Made by a program: the position numbers and the translations under genes
The notes under the pieces: model-generated
Told to the model about the DNA's origin: nothing
The model's database searches: none
Seen by the model: the letters and a program-made list of their open reading frames with translations, nothing else
In this document: in pieces, positions 9,800 to 16,786 of the stretch
Layout: every line of letters begins with the position of its first letter
How positions within the stretch are numbered: position 1 is the first letter of the stretch
DNA from: Hyphomicrobiales bacterium
GTDB lineage: Bacteria; Pseudomonadota; Alphaproteobacteria; Rhizobiales; JAJFHB01
Assembly: GCA_021775795.1 (NCBI GenBank)
Contig: JAJFHB010000366.1
Span: 1-20,838, forward strand
DNA length: 20,838 bases
Direction: 5' to 3'

Positions 9800-10357
9800 A
9801 TGTCGGACAATCAGGCGCCTGATCAACTTCCCGGCGACAACAGTTTGCTGATTGTCGATGATGATCGGCCGTTCCTCTCCCGTCTCGGCCGCGCCATGGA
9901 AGCGCGGGGCTTTGCCGTTGAACTCGCCGAATCCGTCAGCGGCGGCATCGATGCGGTCCGCAAGTCCGCACCCGCATATGCGGTCGTGGATATGCGCCTC
10001 GAAGACGGGAATGGCCTGGATGTCATCGCCGCATTGCACGATGCACGCCCGACAGCCCGTGCCGTTGTTCTTACTGGCTATGGCAATATTGCAACGGCTG
10101 TGACCGCCGTAAAGCTTGGGGCTGTAGACTATCTTGCCAAACCCGCCGATGCGGATGACGTTTATCACGCGCTCGTTGCCGACCCCGAAAGCAAAGCTGT
10201 GCCGCCGGAAAATCCGATGTCAGCGGACCGTGTCCGCTGGGAACATATTCAGCGTGTCTATGAACTGTGCAATCGAAATGTTTCGGAAACGGCACGTCGA
10301 TTGAATATGCACCGCCGTACATTGCAGCGGATACTGGCAAAGCGCGCGCCGCGCTAA
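9800..10357 (+). CDS. regA: Response regulator RegA/PrrA/ActR
   Basis: A 185-residue two-domain response regulator, partner of the adjacent RegB. The receiver domain has the acidic pair in IVDDDRP (18-24), phospho-acceptor Asp64 in VVDMRLEDG, Thr in LTGYG and Lys in LAKPAD. After a proline-containing linker the C-terminal Fis-type helix-turn-helix (about 142-185) is nearly identical to the highly conserved RegA signature (NVSETARRLNMHRRTLQRIL). RegA proteins activate or repress genes for respiration, carbon and nitrogen fixation and oxidases in response to redox state. The length matches the family. The gene follows regB by 119 bases, so it may be co-transcribed or have its own promoter. Its TAA overlaps the opposing mmcB stop by four bases. 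Confidence 0.97.
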   Translation: MSDNQAPDQLPGDNSLLIVDDDRPFLSRLGRAMEARGFAVELAESVSGGIDAVRKSAPAYAVVDMRLEDGNGLDVIAALHDARPTARAVVLTGYGNIATAVTAVKLGAVDYLAKPADADDVYHALVADPESKAVPPENPMSADRVRWEHIQRVYELCNRNVSETARRLNMHRRTLQRILAKRAPR

Positions 10358-10833
10358 GCTATCTCATCGGGATCAAACATGCCGTGGAGCCGCGAGGCCC
10401 CGGCCCGCGCAAATCGTAACGTCACGGCCTTGCGCCGTGCAGCGTTCAGGCGTTCTTCCTCCATCGTTCGCACGATTTCAGCGCCATAGCGGTCAGCAAC
10501 AATCAACCCCGTATCGTCAGGCATGATTTCCATCGGCATGTCTTCAGACACGGCAAAAAACAAGCGATCGCAATGCTCGCGATACTCATGCCATTTGTGA
10601 TCGGAACGGTAATCCTCGACGCTCGATTTGACCTCGATGATCCAGAGCTCACCTTTCCGCCCCAAAGCAACGACGTCGGCCCGCCGTCCGCCCTTCAGCG
10701 AAAGTTCCGTCACGATTGCAAAATCCATGCTGCGCAAGAGGCGACATACGCCGCGTTGAATGGCTGCCGCGCGTGGCGATTGCCGACCGTCGTTAAAAAG
10801 TGGCTCTACAGTGGAATTCAGCGGGTCAGTCAT
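10354..10833 (-). CDS. mmcB: MmcB-family DNA repair protein, PD-(D/E)xK nuclease-like
   Basis: A 159-residue protein of the MmcB/DUF1052 family, linked in Caulobacter to tolerance of DNA damage such as mitomycin C. The nuclease-like core can be read as Glu43 (TELSLKGGRR), Asp53 (RADVVAL) and Glu67-Val-Lys69 (IIEVKSS). That is the E-D-ExK arrangement of restriction-endonuclease-fold enzymes. There is no signal peptide. I chose the ATG at 10833; a TTG 12 codons upstream is less likely. It is the last gene of a probable CYTH-CHAD, ParA, mmcB operon, 42 bases after the ParA stop. The C-terminus runs into regA: the two stop codons overlap in CTAA (10354-10357). Biochemical activity of the family is inferred from the fold, not shown here. 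Confidence 0.88.
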   Translation of the reverse strand: MTDPLNSTVEPLFNDGRQSPRAAAIQRGVCRLLRSMDFAIVTELSLKGGRRADVVALGRKGELWIIEVKSSVEDYRSDHKWHEYREHCDRLFFAVSEDMPMEIMPDDTGLIVADRYGAEIVRTMEEERLNAARRKAVTLRFARAGASRLHGMFDPDEIA

Positions 10834-10875
10834 TTCTTGTACCAACGCAGAATGCCTGAAACTTCCCAACAGAGA

Positions 10876-11538
10876 TTACTTCAGATTTACAGGCAGCGGC
10901 GCATCATCCTTCAGACAGTCTTCAATTGCAGCGATCAGTGGAAGCCAGTTGTTTTGCTGTTGGCGCATGGCTACGGAATTTGAATCGAACACCGTCTCCC
11001 CTTTTTCTGCCACCGCTGGATAAAGGGAGCGATCGGGAATGCGCGCCATCAAGGCATAGTTGTTCGCCGTAACGAACTCTTCCAACCTTTTGGCAGCAAT
11101 ACTGTTGGCGCGGTATCGGTTTGCCACGAGCAAAATCGGCTTCCGTCCTTTGCGGATGGGTTTCAGCTCCTCAAGGCTTTTGAGAAATTTCCTGGAAGTT
11201 GCCTCATCAAAGACCGACGGCATTACCGGTACGACGATGACATCGCTCTCGCGGATGACATCGCGGGCATGTTTTACGCGCAGCGATGCCGGACAATCAA
11301 TGACCAGCCGCCTGACTTTCTTGGGGGTGTTGCCAAAATCTTTCCGCCACTCGATGGCCCGGATGCGCGGCTTGCGATCACCTCTCAACCGCAGCCACAA
11401 CAGAGAGTTGCGTTGCCGATCAAAATCCGCAAGAGCTGTGTCCAACCCAGACAGGGAAAGCGCTGCAGCGATATGTGTCGACACGGTTGTCTTGCCACAT
11501 CCGCCTTTTGTGTTGATGACACAAACCGATCCGCTCAC
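10876..11538 (-). CDS. Small ParA/MinD-type ATPase
   Basis: A 220-residue deviant Walker-A ATPase. The Walker A is KGGCGKTT (11-18), with the signature first lysine and GKTT; Walker A' is in LADFDRQ (37-43) and Walker B in RLVIDCPAS (77-85). Such ATPases dimerise with ATP, bind DNA or membrane, and position plasmids, chromosomes, chemoreceptors or organelles. No ParB partner, centromere-like repeat or plasmid replication gene is nearby, so chromosome segregation by this copy is unlikely. The start is GTG at 11536-11538, overlapping the TGA of the CYTH-CHAD gene (GTGA), so translation is probably coupled. The partner or cargo may therefore be the CHAD protein upstream or MmcB downstream; this is inference. 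The length is short compared with 250-270 residues for chromosomal ParA or MipZ. Confidence 0.9.
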   Translation of the reverse strand: MSGSVCVINTKGGCGKTTVSTHIAAALSLSGLDTALADFDRQRNSLLWLRLRGDRKPRIRAIEWRKDFGNTPKKVRRLVIDCPASLRVKHARDVIRESDVIVVPVMPSVFDEATSRKFLKSLEELKPIRKGRKPILLVANRYRANSIAAKRLEEFVTANNYALMARIPDRSLYPAVAEKGETVFDSNSVAMRQQQNNWLPLIAAIEDCLKDDAPLPVNLK

Positions 11539-13079
11539 GAGTGCCCGTCTCCTTCTCCAAGGTCTTTTTGAAATTTTTCAAACGACCGCAAAAGCAGATC
11601 TGAATCCGTAATGACTGATCGGGACATGCCCGCACTCCAGCCTTTGCAAAACGCGGTAGCGGTTTCAAACTGACTGCGGCGTTTTTGCTGAACGCCGTTG
11701 CCAACATCTCCAAGTAAGGCCGAAATAGTATTGAGGTCGTTGAGGGCGCCCAGGCCGTCCTGCAGGTCGGAGAGGCGCGCTTCGTAGCTGGCGGCAGCAG
11801 TGGGGCCAAGAAGCGTTGGGATCAGCGGGGTGCTGGCATACCGCAACTTCTTCGCAGCAATGCGGGCGGCATGCCACTCATCCAGGCCACCTTGCCGCGC
11901 CTTCCGGGCCTTTTTGAACAAATTTTTCTGAAGCTCTCTCAGGCGGACGGCACCGAACTCGCGGACCCGCCGCTGTGTCAGCAATACATCCAACGGCGTA
12001 TTTTGTGCCAGCCAGCTGCAGCCCTCGACCCAGTCATTCAGGCGGACAACAAGGCGGGCAAAATCGGCGCTTGTCAGCATTTCCGTGAGCTGCGCATGGC
12101 GCTCTGCCCTGAAGCGTGTGATCTCAATCTGCAGCAGTGAAGCTTGATCATTACTCAACCCTGCAAGGCCTATGTCCGGCAGGTTCTCAGACAGGAAAAC
12201 GTCCGCCTCCCGGATAGGTCCAAGCTTGGAGAAAACGCCACGAAGCTCCGCCAGAACACTGCGCGCCGGTCCAACATCCAATACAGGTCCGAAAGAGTGC
12301 AGCGTGGCGAGCAGACGGCGGATTCCAACACGCATCTGATGAACGGCAGGCGGTGCGCCGTTGGACACCACTGCGGGGTGATTATCGAGAAAATGTGAGA
12401 AATGCCGGCGCAGAAGAAGCAATATCGCATCAGGCAGTGTCGCCATGCCGTCGAGCGGTTTCTTGATGCCGACAACGGCGCACGGTGTTGTGTTTTGCGC
12501 AAGTCGAAAGCCGCGTGCAGCCTTTCCCTCAAGCAATATGCCAGCTGGAACGCGTTTCAAAAAATCAAGACACGTGGATGAATATTCCGGCAAGGGCCCG
12601 GACTTGAGCTCAATTTCAACCTCTGAGATGTCAGAACTGCGCTTCGCGGCCACGATATCACCGGTGTCGAAACATTCCTCAGCTGAAAATGAGCCTTTAC
12701 TGACCTGGCAGCTTACACGCCGAAACCGCGTCTGAAACTGCTCTTGCAGGTGCCAGCTGGAAAATGCGTCTTTCATATCCTCGGGCAGTTGATCCTTTAC
12801 GTGCGCAACATTGATTTTGCCGTCCGTTACTGCAATTTCATGCTCTGCACGGCCAAATGGGCCGGTCGCAGGCGTTTTCGATTTAAAAGTCTGGATGACC
12901 CGCTCGCCGTCTTTGCGCAGCCGCAATTGCATGCCCCGCGACTTGAGGTCCAGGTCTGCCGTATCGAAGTAGGTGGTTTCGAAATCAAAGGTTTCGACAG
13001 TATCCCTGCGAAAGCCCGCCATTACAGAACGGCGCTGATTGCGCGAGATGTTAAATTTGAACTCTGTCTCGATGGCCAC
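11535..13079 (-). CDS. CYTH-CHAD domain protein
   Basis: A 514-residue fusion of a CYTH (triphosphate tunnel) domain and a CHAD domain. The CYTH domain begins with the ExExK motif Glu4-Thr-Glu6-Phe-Lys8, runs to about residue 200, and includes alternating charged strands (RLRKD 53-57, EVEIELK 153-159). Members hydrolyse triphosphate-containing substrates, for example inorganic triphosphate. The CHAD domain (about 215-510) is helical and has conserved basic stretches: HQMRVGIRRLLATL (247-260) and HAARIAAKKLRYA. CHAD domains bind polyphosphate and can localise to polyphosphate granules. The start is GTG at 13077-13079, which places ExExK at the very N-terminus as expected; GGGA lies about 10 bases upstream. 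It is the first gene of the CYTH-CHAD, ParA, MmcB operon. An IS481 element now lies just upstream and may have altered transcription from that side. Confidence 0.93.
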   Translation of the reverse strand: MAIETEFKFNISRNQRRSVMAGFRRDTVETFDFETTYFDTADLDLKSRGMQLRLRKDGERVIQTFKSKTPATGPFGRAEHEIAVTDGKINVAHVKDQLPEDMKDAFSSWHLQEQFQTRFRRVSCQVSKGSFSAEECFDTGDIVAAKRSSDISEVEIELKSGPLPEYSSTCLDFLKRVPAGILLEGKAARGFRLAQNTTPCAVVGIKKPLDGMATLPDAILLLLRRHFSHFLDNHPAVVSNGAPPAVHQMRVGIRRLLATLHSFGPVLDVGPARSVLAELRGVFSKLGPIREADVFLSENLPDIGLAGLSNDQASLLQIEITRFRAERHAQLTEMLTSADFARLVVRLNDWVEGCSWLAQNTPLDVLLTQRRVREFGAVRLRELQKNLFKKARKARQGGLDEWHAARIAAKKLRYASTPLIPTLLGPTAAASYEARLSDLQDGLGALNDLNTISALLGDVGNGVQQKRRSQFETATAFCKGWSAGMSRSVITDSDLLLRSFEKFQKDLGEGDGHS

Positions 13080-13186
13080 GTGCGAGGTCCCAATTCAAGA
13101 TCAACATCAATCAGTATCTGTGGCAGATCATATCTGAAACTAGCCGTTCAATACAAACACCTGAGCTGCGCCTGAATCCGAAACGC

Positions 13187-13192
13187 TCTAGA
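13187..13192. repeat. Left target-site duplication TCTAGA of the IS481-family element
   Basis: TCTAGA directly abuts the left terminal repeat; the same six bases follow the right end at 14240-14245. Six-base duplications with core CTAG fit the NCTAGN target known for IS481. Confidence 0.85.
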
Positions 13193-13215
13193 TGTGAACT
13201 TTCAGGACGTTGTCC
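13193..13215 (+). repeat. Left terminal inverted repeat of the IS481-family element
   Basis: The first 23 bases pair with the right end at 18 positions. The first six, TGTGAA, are identical to the inward-read right end. Confidence 0.85.
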
Positions 13216-13275
13216 ATTCGGCCCAATCGAGAGAAACTGATGTCGCTGAACGTCAATGATTCTCGAGAGGACCGA

Positions 13276-14244
13276 ATGAACATCCACAATAATGCCCGTC
13301 TGACACCCAAAGGTCGAGAGGCCATGGTCCGCGAAGTCACGGATCACGGCCAGAGCAAAGCCCAGGCTGCCTTGCGCCATCACACAACGCCAAAGACTGT
13401 CGGCAAGTGGGTGAAGCGTTTCCGCGCGCACGGTGTTGATGGTTTGCACGATCGCTCCTCCCGCCCCCATTCATTGCCAAACCATACCCCGCTTGCCACG
13501 CGCAATGCTATCGAAGCGTTACGCCGGGACCGCTACACTCAAGACCAGATCGCCTTGCAACTGGGCGTGTCGCGATCAACCGTCAGCCGCATCCTGAAAC
13601 AACGGGGGTTAAGCCTGTTGAGCGCCCTGGAGCCCAGGCCGGTCCGCCAGCGCTATGAGCGTGAAACACCGGGTGAAATCATTCATATCGACATCAAGAA
13701 ACTGGGCCGTTTCAACCGCACAGGCCATCGGATCACCGGCGATCGCACAGGCCAGAGCAACCAGCGCACCAATGGGACGGCTCCAGGTTGGGAGTATGTC
13801 CATGTCGCTATAGACGACCATTCACGCGTCTCCTACAGCGATATCTTTCCAGATGAAACGAAGACCAGTGCGATTGCACATCTTCACGCAGCAGTGGCGT
13901 ATTACAGGTCCCTCGGTGTCACCGTCATCCGCGTCATGACCGACAATGGCTCGTGTTACAGATCGCACGCGTTCGCCGCCGCCTGCAAAGCGCTCGCCAT
14001 CAAGCACATCCGCACAAAACCCTACACGCCGCAAACCAATGGAAAGGCGGAGCGGTTCATTCAGACTGCAATGCGCGAGTGGGCCTATGCAACCGCCTTC
14101 GAAACTTCAAAGCAACGAAAAGCAGACCTGCCCAGGTGGCAACACAGATACAATTGGCACCGCCCGCATATGGGGATAAACAAGGCCACACCCATCAGTC
14201 GAATCGATCTAACCGGGAACAACCTCTTGAAGCTTCACATCTAG
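13276..14244 (+). CDS. IS481-family DDE transposase
   Basis: A 322-residue transposase. The N-terminal helix-turn-helix segments (about 10-110) show a DHGQSKAQAALRHHTTPKTV-type fold and a second SRSTVSRIL helix. The DDE catalytic core has Asp139 (IHIDIKKLGRF), Asp223 (VMTDNGSCY) and Glu259 (TNGKAERF); 35 residues lie between the last two, as usual in IS481 and IS3 relatives. The start is ATG at 13276 with GAGAGGA just upstream; a TTG at 13210 lies in the terminal repeat and is unlikely. The last sense codon is completed, and the stop codon TAG (14242-14244) is wholly provided, by the duplicated target TCTAGA, so the element itself carries no stop in this frame at its end. The gene converges with the FKBP gene and overlaps it by four bases. 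Confidence 0.95.
   Translation: MNIHNNARLTPKGREAMVREVTDHGQSKAQAALRHHTTPKTVGKWVKRFRAHGVDGLHDRSSRPHSLPNHTPLATRNAIEALRRDRYTQDQIALQLGVSRSTVSRILKQRGLSLLSALEPRPVRQRYERETPGEIIHIDIKKLGRFNRTGHRITGDRTGQSNQRTNGTAPGWEYVHVAIDDHSRVSYSDIFPDETKTSAIAHLHAAVAYYRSLGVTVIRVMTDNGSCYRSHAFAAACKALAIKHIRTKPYTPQTNGKAERFIQTAMREWAYATAFETSKQRKADLPRWQHRYNWHRPHMGINKATPISRIDLTGNNLLKLHI
14217..14239 (-). repeat. Right terminal inverted repeat of the IS481-family element
   Basis: Read inward on the - strand, it starts TGTGAAGCTTCAAGAGG and matches the left end at 18 of 23 positions. It also encodes the last residues of the transposase. Confidence 0.85.
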
Positions 14245-14245
14245 A
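14240..14245. repeat. Right target-site duplication TCTAGA
   Basis: The second copy of the 6-bp target. It contains the transposase stop TAG (+, 14242-14244) and the FKBP stop TAG (-, 14243-14241) interleaved in one CTAG. Confidence 0.85.
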
Positions 14246-14669
14246 GGATCTCAACGAGTTCGATGTCAAAAATGAGTTCTTTGCCTGCGAGGGGATGATT
14301 GGCATCAAGGGTGACCTCGCTCTCGTCGATGGACACAACTGTCAAGGGCACCTGATGCCCCTCCGCGGTGGTCGCCTGCAGTTGCGTGCCAATTACAAGC
14401 TCAATATCCTTTGGCATGCTGTCGCGCGGCACTGATCGAACCGCTTCTTCGCTGTGCGGCCCATAGGCATCTTCCGCTGCAACTGTAATCGTTGATTTTT
14501 CGCCTACAGTCATGCCGACGATTTCACGTTCCAGGCCGACAATGATGTTGCCCTCTCCCAACGTGAACTCCAGTGGTTCTTCTTGTGTGGATGCATCAAA
14601 CTGGGTGCCGTCGGGAAAACGCCCCGTATATTGAATGCGCACGGTATCGCCGGTCTTGGCCTCGCTCAT
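14241..14669 (-). CDS. SlyD-like FKBP-type peptidyl-prolyl isomerase
   Basis: A 142-residue cytosolic prolyl isomerase and chaperone. The FKBP half-domain (1-70) has the family pattern TGRFPDGTQFDAS (15-27), LGEGNIIVGLE (37-47) and AAEDAYG (64-70). An insert-in-flap chaperone domain (about 72-125) follows, and the final FKBP strand (ELIFDIELVEIL) closes the fold. This order is that of SlyD, but the metal-binding His-rich tail of E. coli SlyD is absent. A GGAGG ribosome site lies 7 bases before the ATG at 14669. The gene is divergent from the oxidoreductase operon. An IS481 element has inserted in its stop codon; because the target TCTAGA was duplicated, the stop TAG and the whole protein are preserved, although the native 3' untranslated region is displaced. 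Confidence 0.95.
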   Translation of the reverse strand: MSEAKTGDTVRIQYTGRFPDGTQFDASTQEEPLEFTLGEGNIIVGLEREIVGMTVGEKSTITVAAEDAYGPHSEEAVRSVPRDSMPKDIELVIGTQLQATTAEGHQVPLTVVSIDESEVTLDANHPLAGKELIFDIELVEIL

Positions 14670-14821
14670 GGGACAGCCTCCAAAAGTGCTCGGGCAAGAC
14701 TAAAGACTTCGGGCGTAGAGCCATCAGCATCGCTGCAAGCAGTTAATTGCCGGCGGACAGATAGCACGGTCAGTTCGATTTGTAACCGCCTGGAACAGGA
14801 TTGGTGAGGGACAGGTGCCAC

Positions 14822-14837
14822 TCACAAACTTGTGTGA
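14822..14837. promoter_or_regulatory. Small dyad in the region between FKBP and the oxidoreductase operon
   Basis: TCACA (14822-14826) and TGTGA (14833-14837) form an inverted repeat, and CACAA (14823-14827) with TTGTG (14830-14834) gives a tighter reading with a 2-base centre. It lies about 110 bases before the operon start in a 278-base intergenic region that otherwise shows nothing clear. The orientation is opposite to a CRP half-site pair. Possible operator, weakly supported. Confidence 0.2.
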
Positions 14838-14947
14838 ATGCAAATGATACAAAAGATCAACTATTCAAAGCTAACGTAGTGTTATTAACTGCGAGCAGTC
14901 GTGTTGAAATCGTGGATGCTGCGGCGGTCAGACAAGGACATTGCAGA

Positions 14948-16786
14948 ATGTCAGCAGATGAATTGTTGGAGCCCAAAGCAGGCGTGCCGTCGACAGACGT
15001 GTCCGATCCGCAGTATTTTCACAAAGTTGTCGACTGTCAGTATGCCTGCCCGACGCATACGCCGGTACCGGAATACATCCGCCTCATCGCCCAACGCCGC
15101 TATACGGAAGCCTTTCTGCTCAACTGGGAATCGAATGTTTTTCCCGGCATTCTGGGACGCACCTGCGATCGTCCCTGTGAGCCGGCCTGCCGGCGCGGAC
15201 GCATTGATGAAAAACCAGTTGCCATATGCCGGTTGAAACGGGTCGCTGCCGATTATAAGGGTGAAGTTGAGCGCTATATTCCTGGCGCTCCGGCGGAGAA
15301 GAACGGCAAGCGCGTGGCGCTTGTTGGCGGAGGTCCCGCCTCGTTGACGGTGGCGCGCGATCTCGTGCCGCTCGGTTACACATGCGTTCTCTTCGACAAG
15401 GACCCTTGCGGCGGGGGCCTCATGCGCACCAACATTCCCTCGTTCCGGTTGCCGGAAGATGTCCTGGATGAAGAGGTGGATCGCATTGTCGGCATGGGGG
15501 TTGAAACCCGCTTTGGCGAAACGGTTGAGAGCCTCAAGGCGCTTTTGGACGAAGACTATGATGCTGTCTTCATCGGCACCGGCGCGCCGCGCGGTAAAGA
15601 TCTGCAAGTGCCTGGACGCGAGGAAGCGGCAGAGCACATTCATATCGGCATTGACTGGCTGACATCTGTTGCCTTTGCCCACGTGGGTGAGATCGGCAAG
15701 AACGTCATTGTCATCGGTGGTGGCAATACGGCCATGGACTGTTGCCGTTCTGCGCTAAGGCTTGGCGGGCAGGACGTCCGCGTTACCGTGCGCAGTCCGC
15801 GCGCTGACATGAAAGCATCTGACTGGGAAATCGAAGAAGCCGAACTGGAAGGCGTGCCGATTTTCGACAACCACAATCCGAAGCGTTTCGTCGTTGAAGA
15901 CGGCGTGCTTTGTGCCGTGGTGTTCGAGAAAATGCGCGCTGAGTATTCTGATACAGGGCGGCGCACGCTCACACCGACCGGAGAAGAAGTTACGTTTCCC
16001 TGTGACGATGTTCTCATGGCTATCGGGCAGGACAATGCCTTTCCCTGGATTGAGCGGGACATCGGCCTGGAGTTCGACGAGTGGGGCATGCCGGTTGTTG
16101 ACAAGACAACGTTCCAGTCCACTTTGCCGAATGTCTTCTTTGGTGGTGATGCTGCCTGGGGACCAGAAAACATTATTACCGCTGTGGCGCACGGACATCA
16201 GGCGGCAATCTCGATTGATCTTATGTGCAGGCGCCTGAGTCTCACTGAACGACCTCAGCCGGGAACCAATCTGATGAGCCAGAAAATGGGCATTCACGAA
16301 TGGTCCTACGACAATAACTGGTCCGATCATCGACGTGTACCGGTGCCGCATCAAGATCTCAAGCTCGCCCTGACTGACCTCTCCGTCGAGGTTGAGTTGG
16401 GTTATGATGACAAGCTCGCTGTGCAGGAGGCTGAGCGCTGCCTTAACTGCGATATTCAGACAGTCTTTATTGGCAATAAGTGCATTGAGTGCGATGCCTG
16501 CATGGACATCTGTCCGGTTGATTGCATAAATTTCATACCGAATGATGCAGAGGATGCTTTGCGGCAGAGCCTGCGTGTGCCGGCGGTCAATGTTGAACAG
16601 GATCTTTATGTCTCGGATCCACTCCGGACCGGGCGGGTCATGGTGAAAGATGAGGACGTTTGTCTGCACTGTGGTTTATGTGCGGAACGTTGTCCGACAA
16701 GCGCCTGGGATATGGCGAAATACACTTATGTCGAAGCTCAGGCCTCTCCGGTTTGTACCCTCCATAACAGAGCAGAGTTCCTATGA
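14948..16786 (+). CDS. GltD-like FAD/NAD(P)H iron-sulfur subunit of a 2-oxoacid oxidoreductase
   Basis: A 612-residue (about 67 kDa) flavoprotein related to the glutamate synthase small subunit, with an extra ferredoxin domain. An N-terminal cysteine set (Cys30, 34, 73, 77, 81, 94) should hold one or two iron-sulfur clusters. The FAD fold has GGGP (127-130), the second dinucleotide fold GGGN (257-260), and GGDAAWGPENI near 400 closes the FAD site. The C-terminus carries a two-cluster ferredoxin: CIECDACMDICP (512-523) and CLHCGLCAERCP (572-583). The start is ATG at 14948 with AAGGA (14934-14938) 9 bases upstream; earlier in-frame TTG codons lack this. Its stop overlaps the alpha-subunit start (ATGA, 16783-16786). 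It probably shuttles electrons between NADP(H) and the thiamine enzyme, like the FAD subunit of the Azoarcus evansii 2-oxoglutarate:NADP+ oxidoreductase. Role inferred from architecture and operon. Confidence 0.9.
   Translation: MSADELLEPKAGVPSTDVSDPQYFHKVVDCQYACPTHTPVPEYIRLIAQRRYTEAFLLNWESNVFPGILGRTCDRPCEPACRRGRIDEKPVAICRLKRVAADYKGEVERYIPGAPAEKNGKRVALVGGGPASLTVARDLVPLGYTCVLFDKDPCGGGLMRTNIPSFRLPEDVLDEEVDRIVGMGVETRFGETVESLKALLDEDYDAVFIGTGAPRGKDLQVPGREEAAEHIHIGIDWLTSVAFAHVGEIGKNVIVIGGGNTAMDCCRSALRLGGQDVRVTVRSPRADMKASDWEIEEAELEGVPIFDNHNPKRFVVEDGVLCAVVFEKMRAEYSDTGRRTLTPTGEEVTFPCDDVLMAIGQDNAFPWIERDIGLEFDEWGMPVVDKTTFQSTLPNVFFGGDAAWGPENIITAVAHGHQAAISIDLMCRRLSLTERPQPGTNLMSQKMGIHEWSYDNNWSDHRRVPVPHQDLKLALTDLSVEVELGYDDKLAVQEAERCLNCDIQTVFIGNKCIECDACMDICPVDCINFIPNDAEDALRQSLRVPAVNVEQDLYVSDPLRTGRVMVKDEDVCLHCGLCAERCPTSAWDMAKYTYVEAQASPVCTLHNRAEFL

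Larger units (their letters stand above)
13193..14239 (+). mobile_element. IS481-family insertion sequence, complete (1047 bp)
   Basis: The element is bounded by imperfect terminal inverted repeats (13193-13215 and 14217-14239, starting TGTGAA, 18 of 23 bases paired) and flanked by 6-bp direct repeats TCTAGA. The length of 1047 bp agrees with IS481 (about 1045 bp). One transposase gene fills it. Intact ends, intact duplication and an undamaged transposase suggest a fairly recent insertion. It landed in the stop codon of the FKBP gene, between that gene and the CYTH-CHAD gene. Removing the element plus one copy of the duplication restores an intergenic gap of about 108 bases. Confidence 0.93.

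Noticed and set aside
10876..11538. The ParA-type gene considered as a plasmid or chromosome partition locus
   Set aside because: No ParB gene, parS-like repeats or replication genes are nearby, and the gene sits in an operon with CYTH-CHAD and mmcB.
14840..14862. Possible FNR box in TGATACAAAAGATCAA ahead of the oxidoreductase operon
   Set aside because: The spacing between halves is seven bases instead of four and the first half lacks the leading T.
15755..16669. A 304-residue open frame on the - strand inside the FAD subunit gene
   Set aside because: It is antisense to a clearly conserved gene, has no family features and reflects the GC-biased codon pattern of the real frame.
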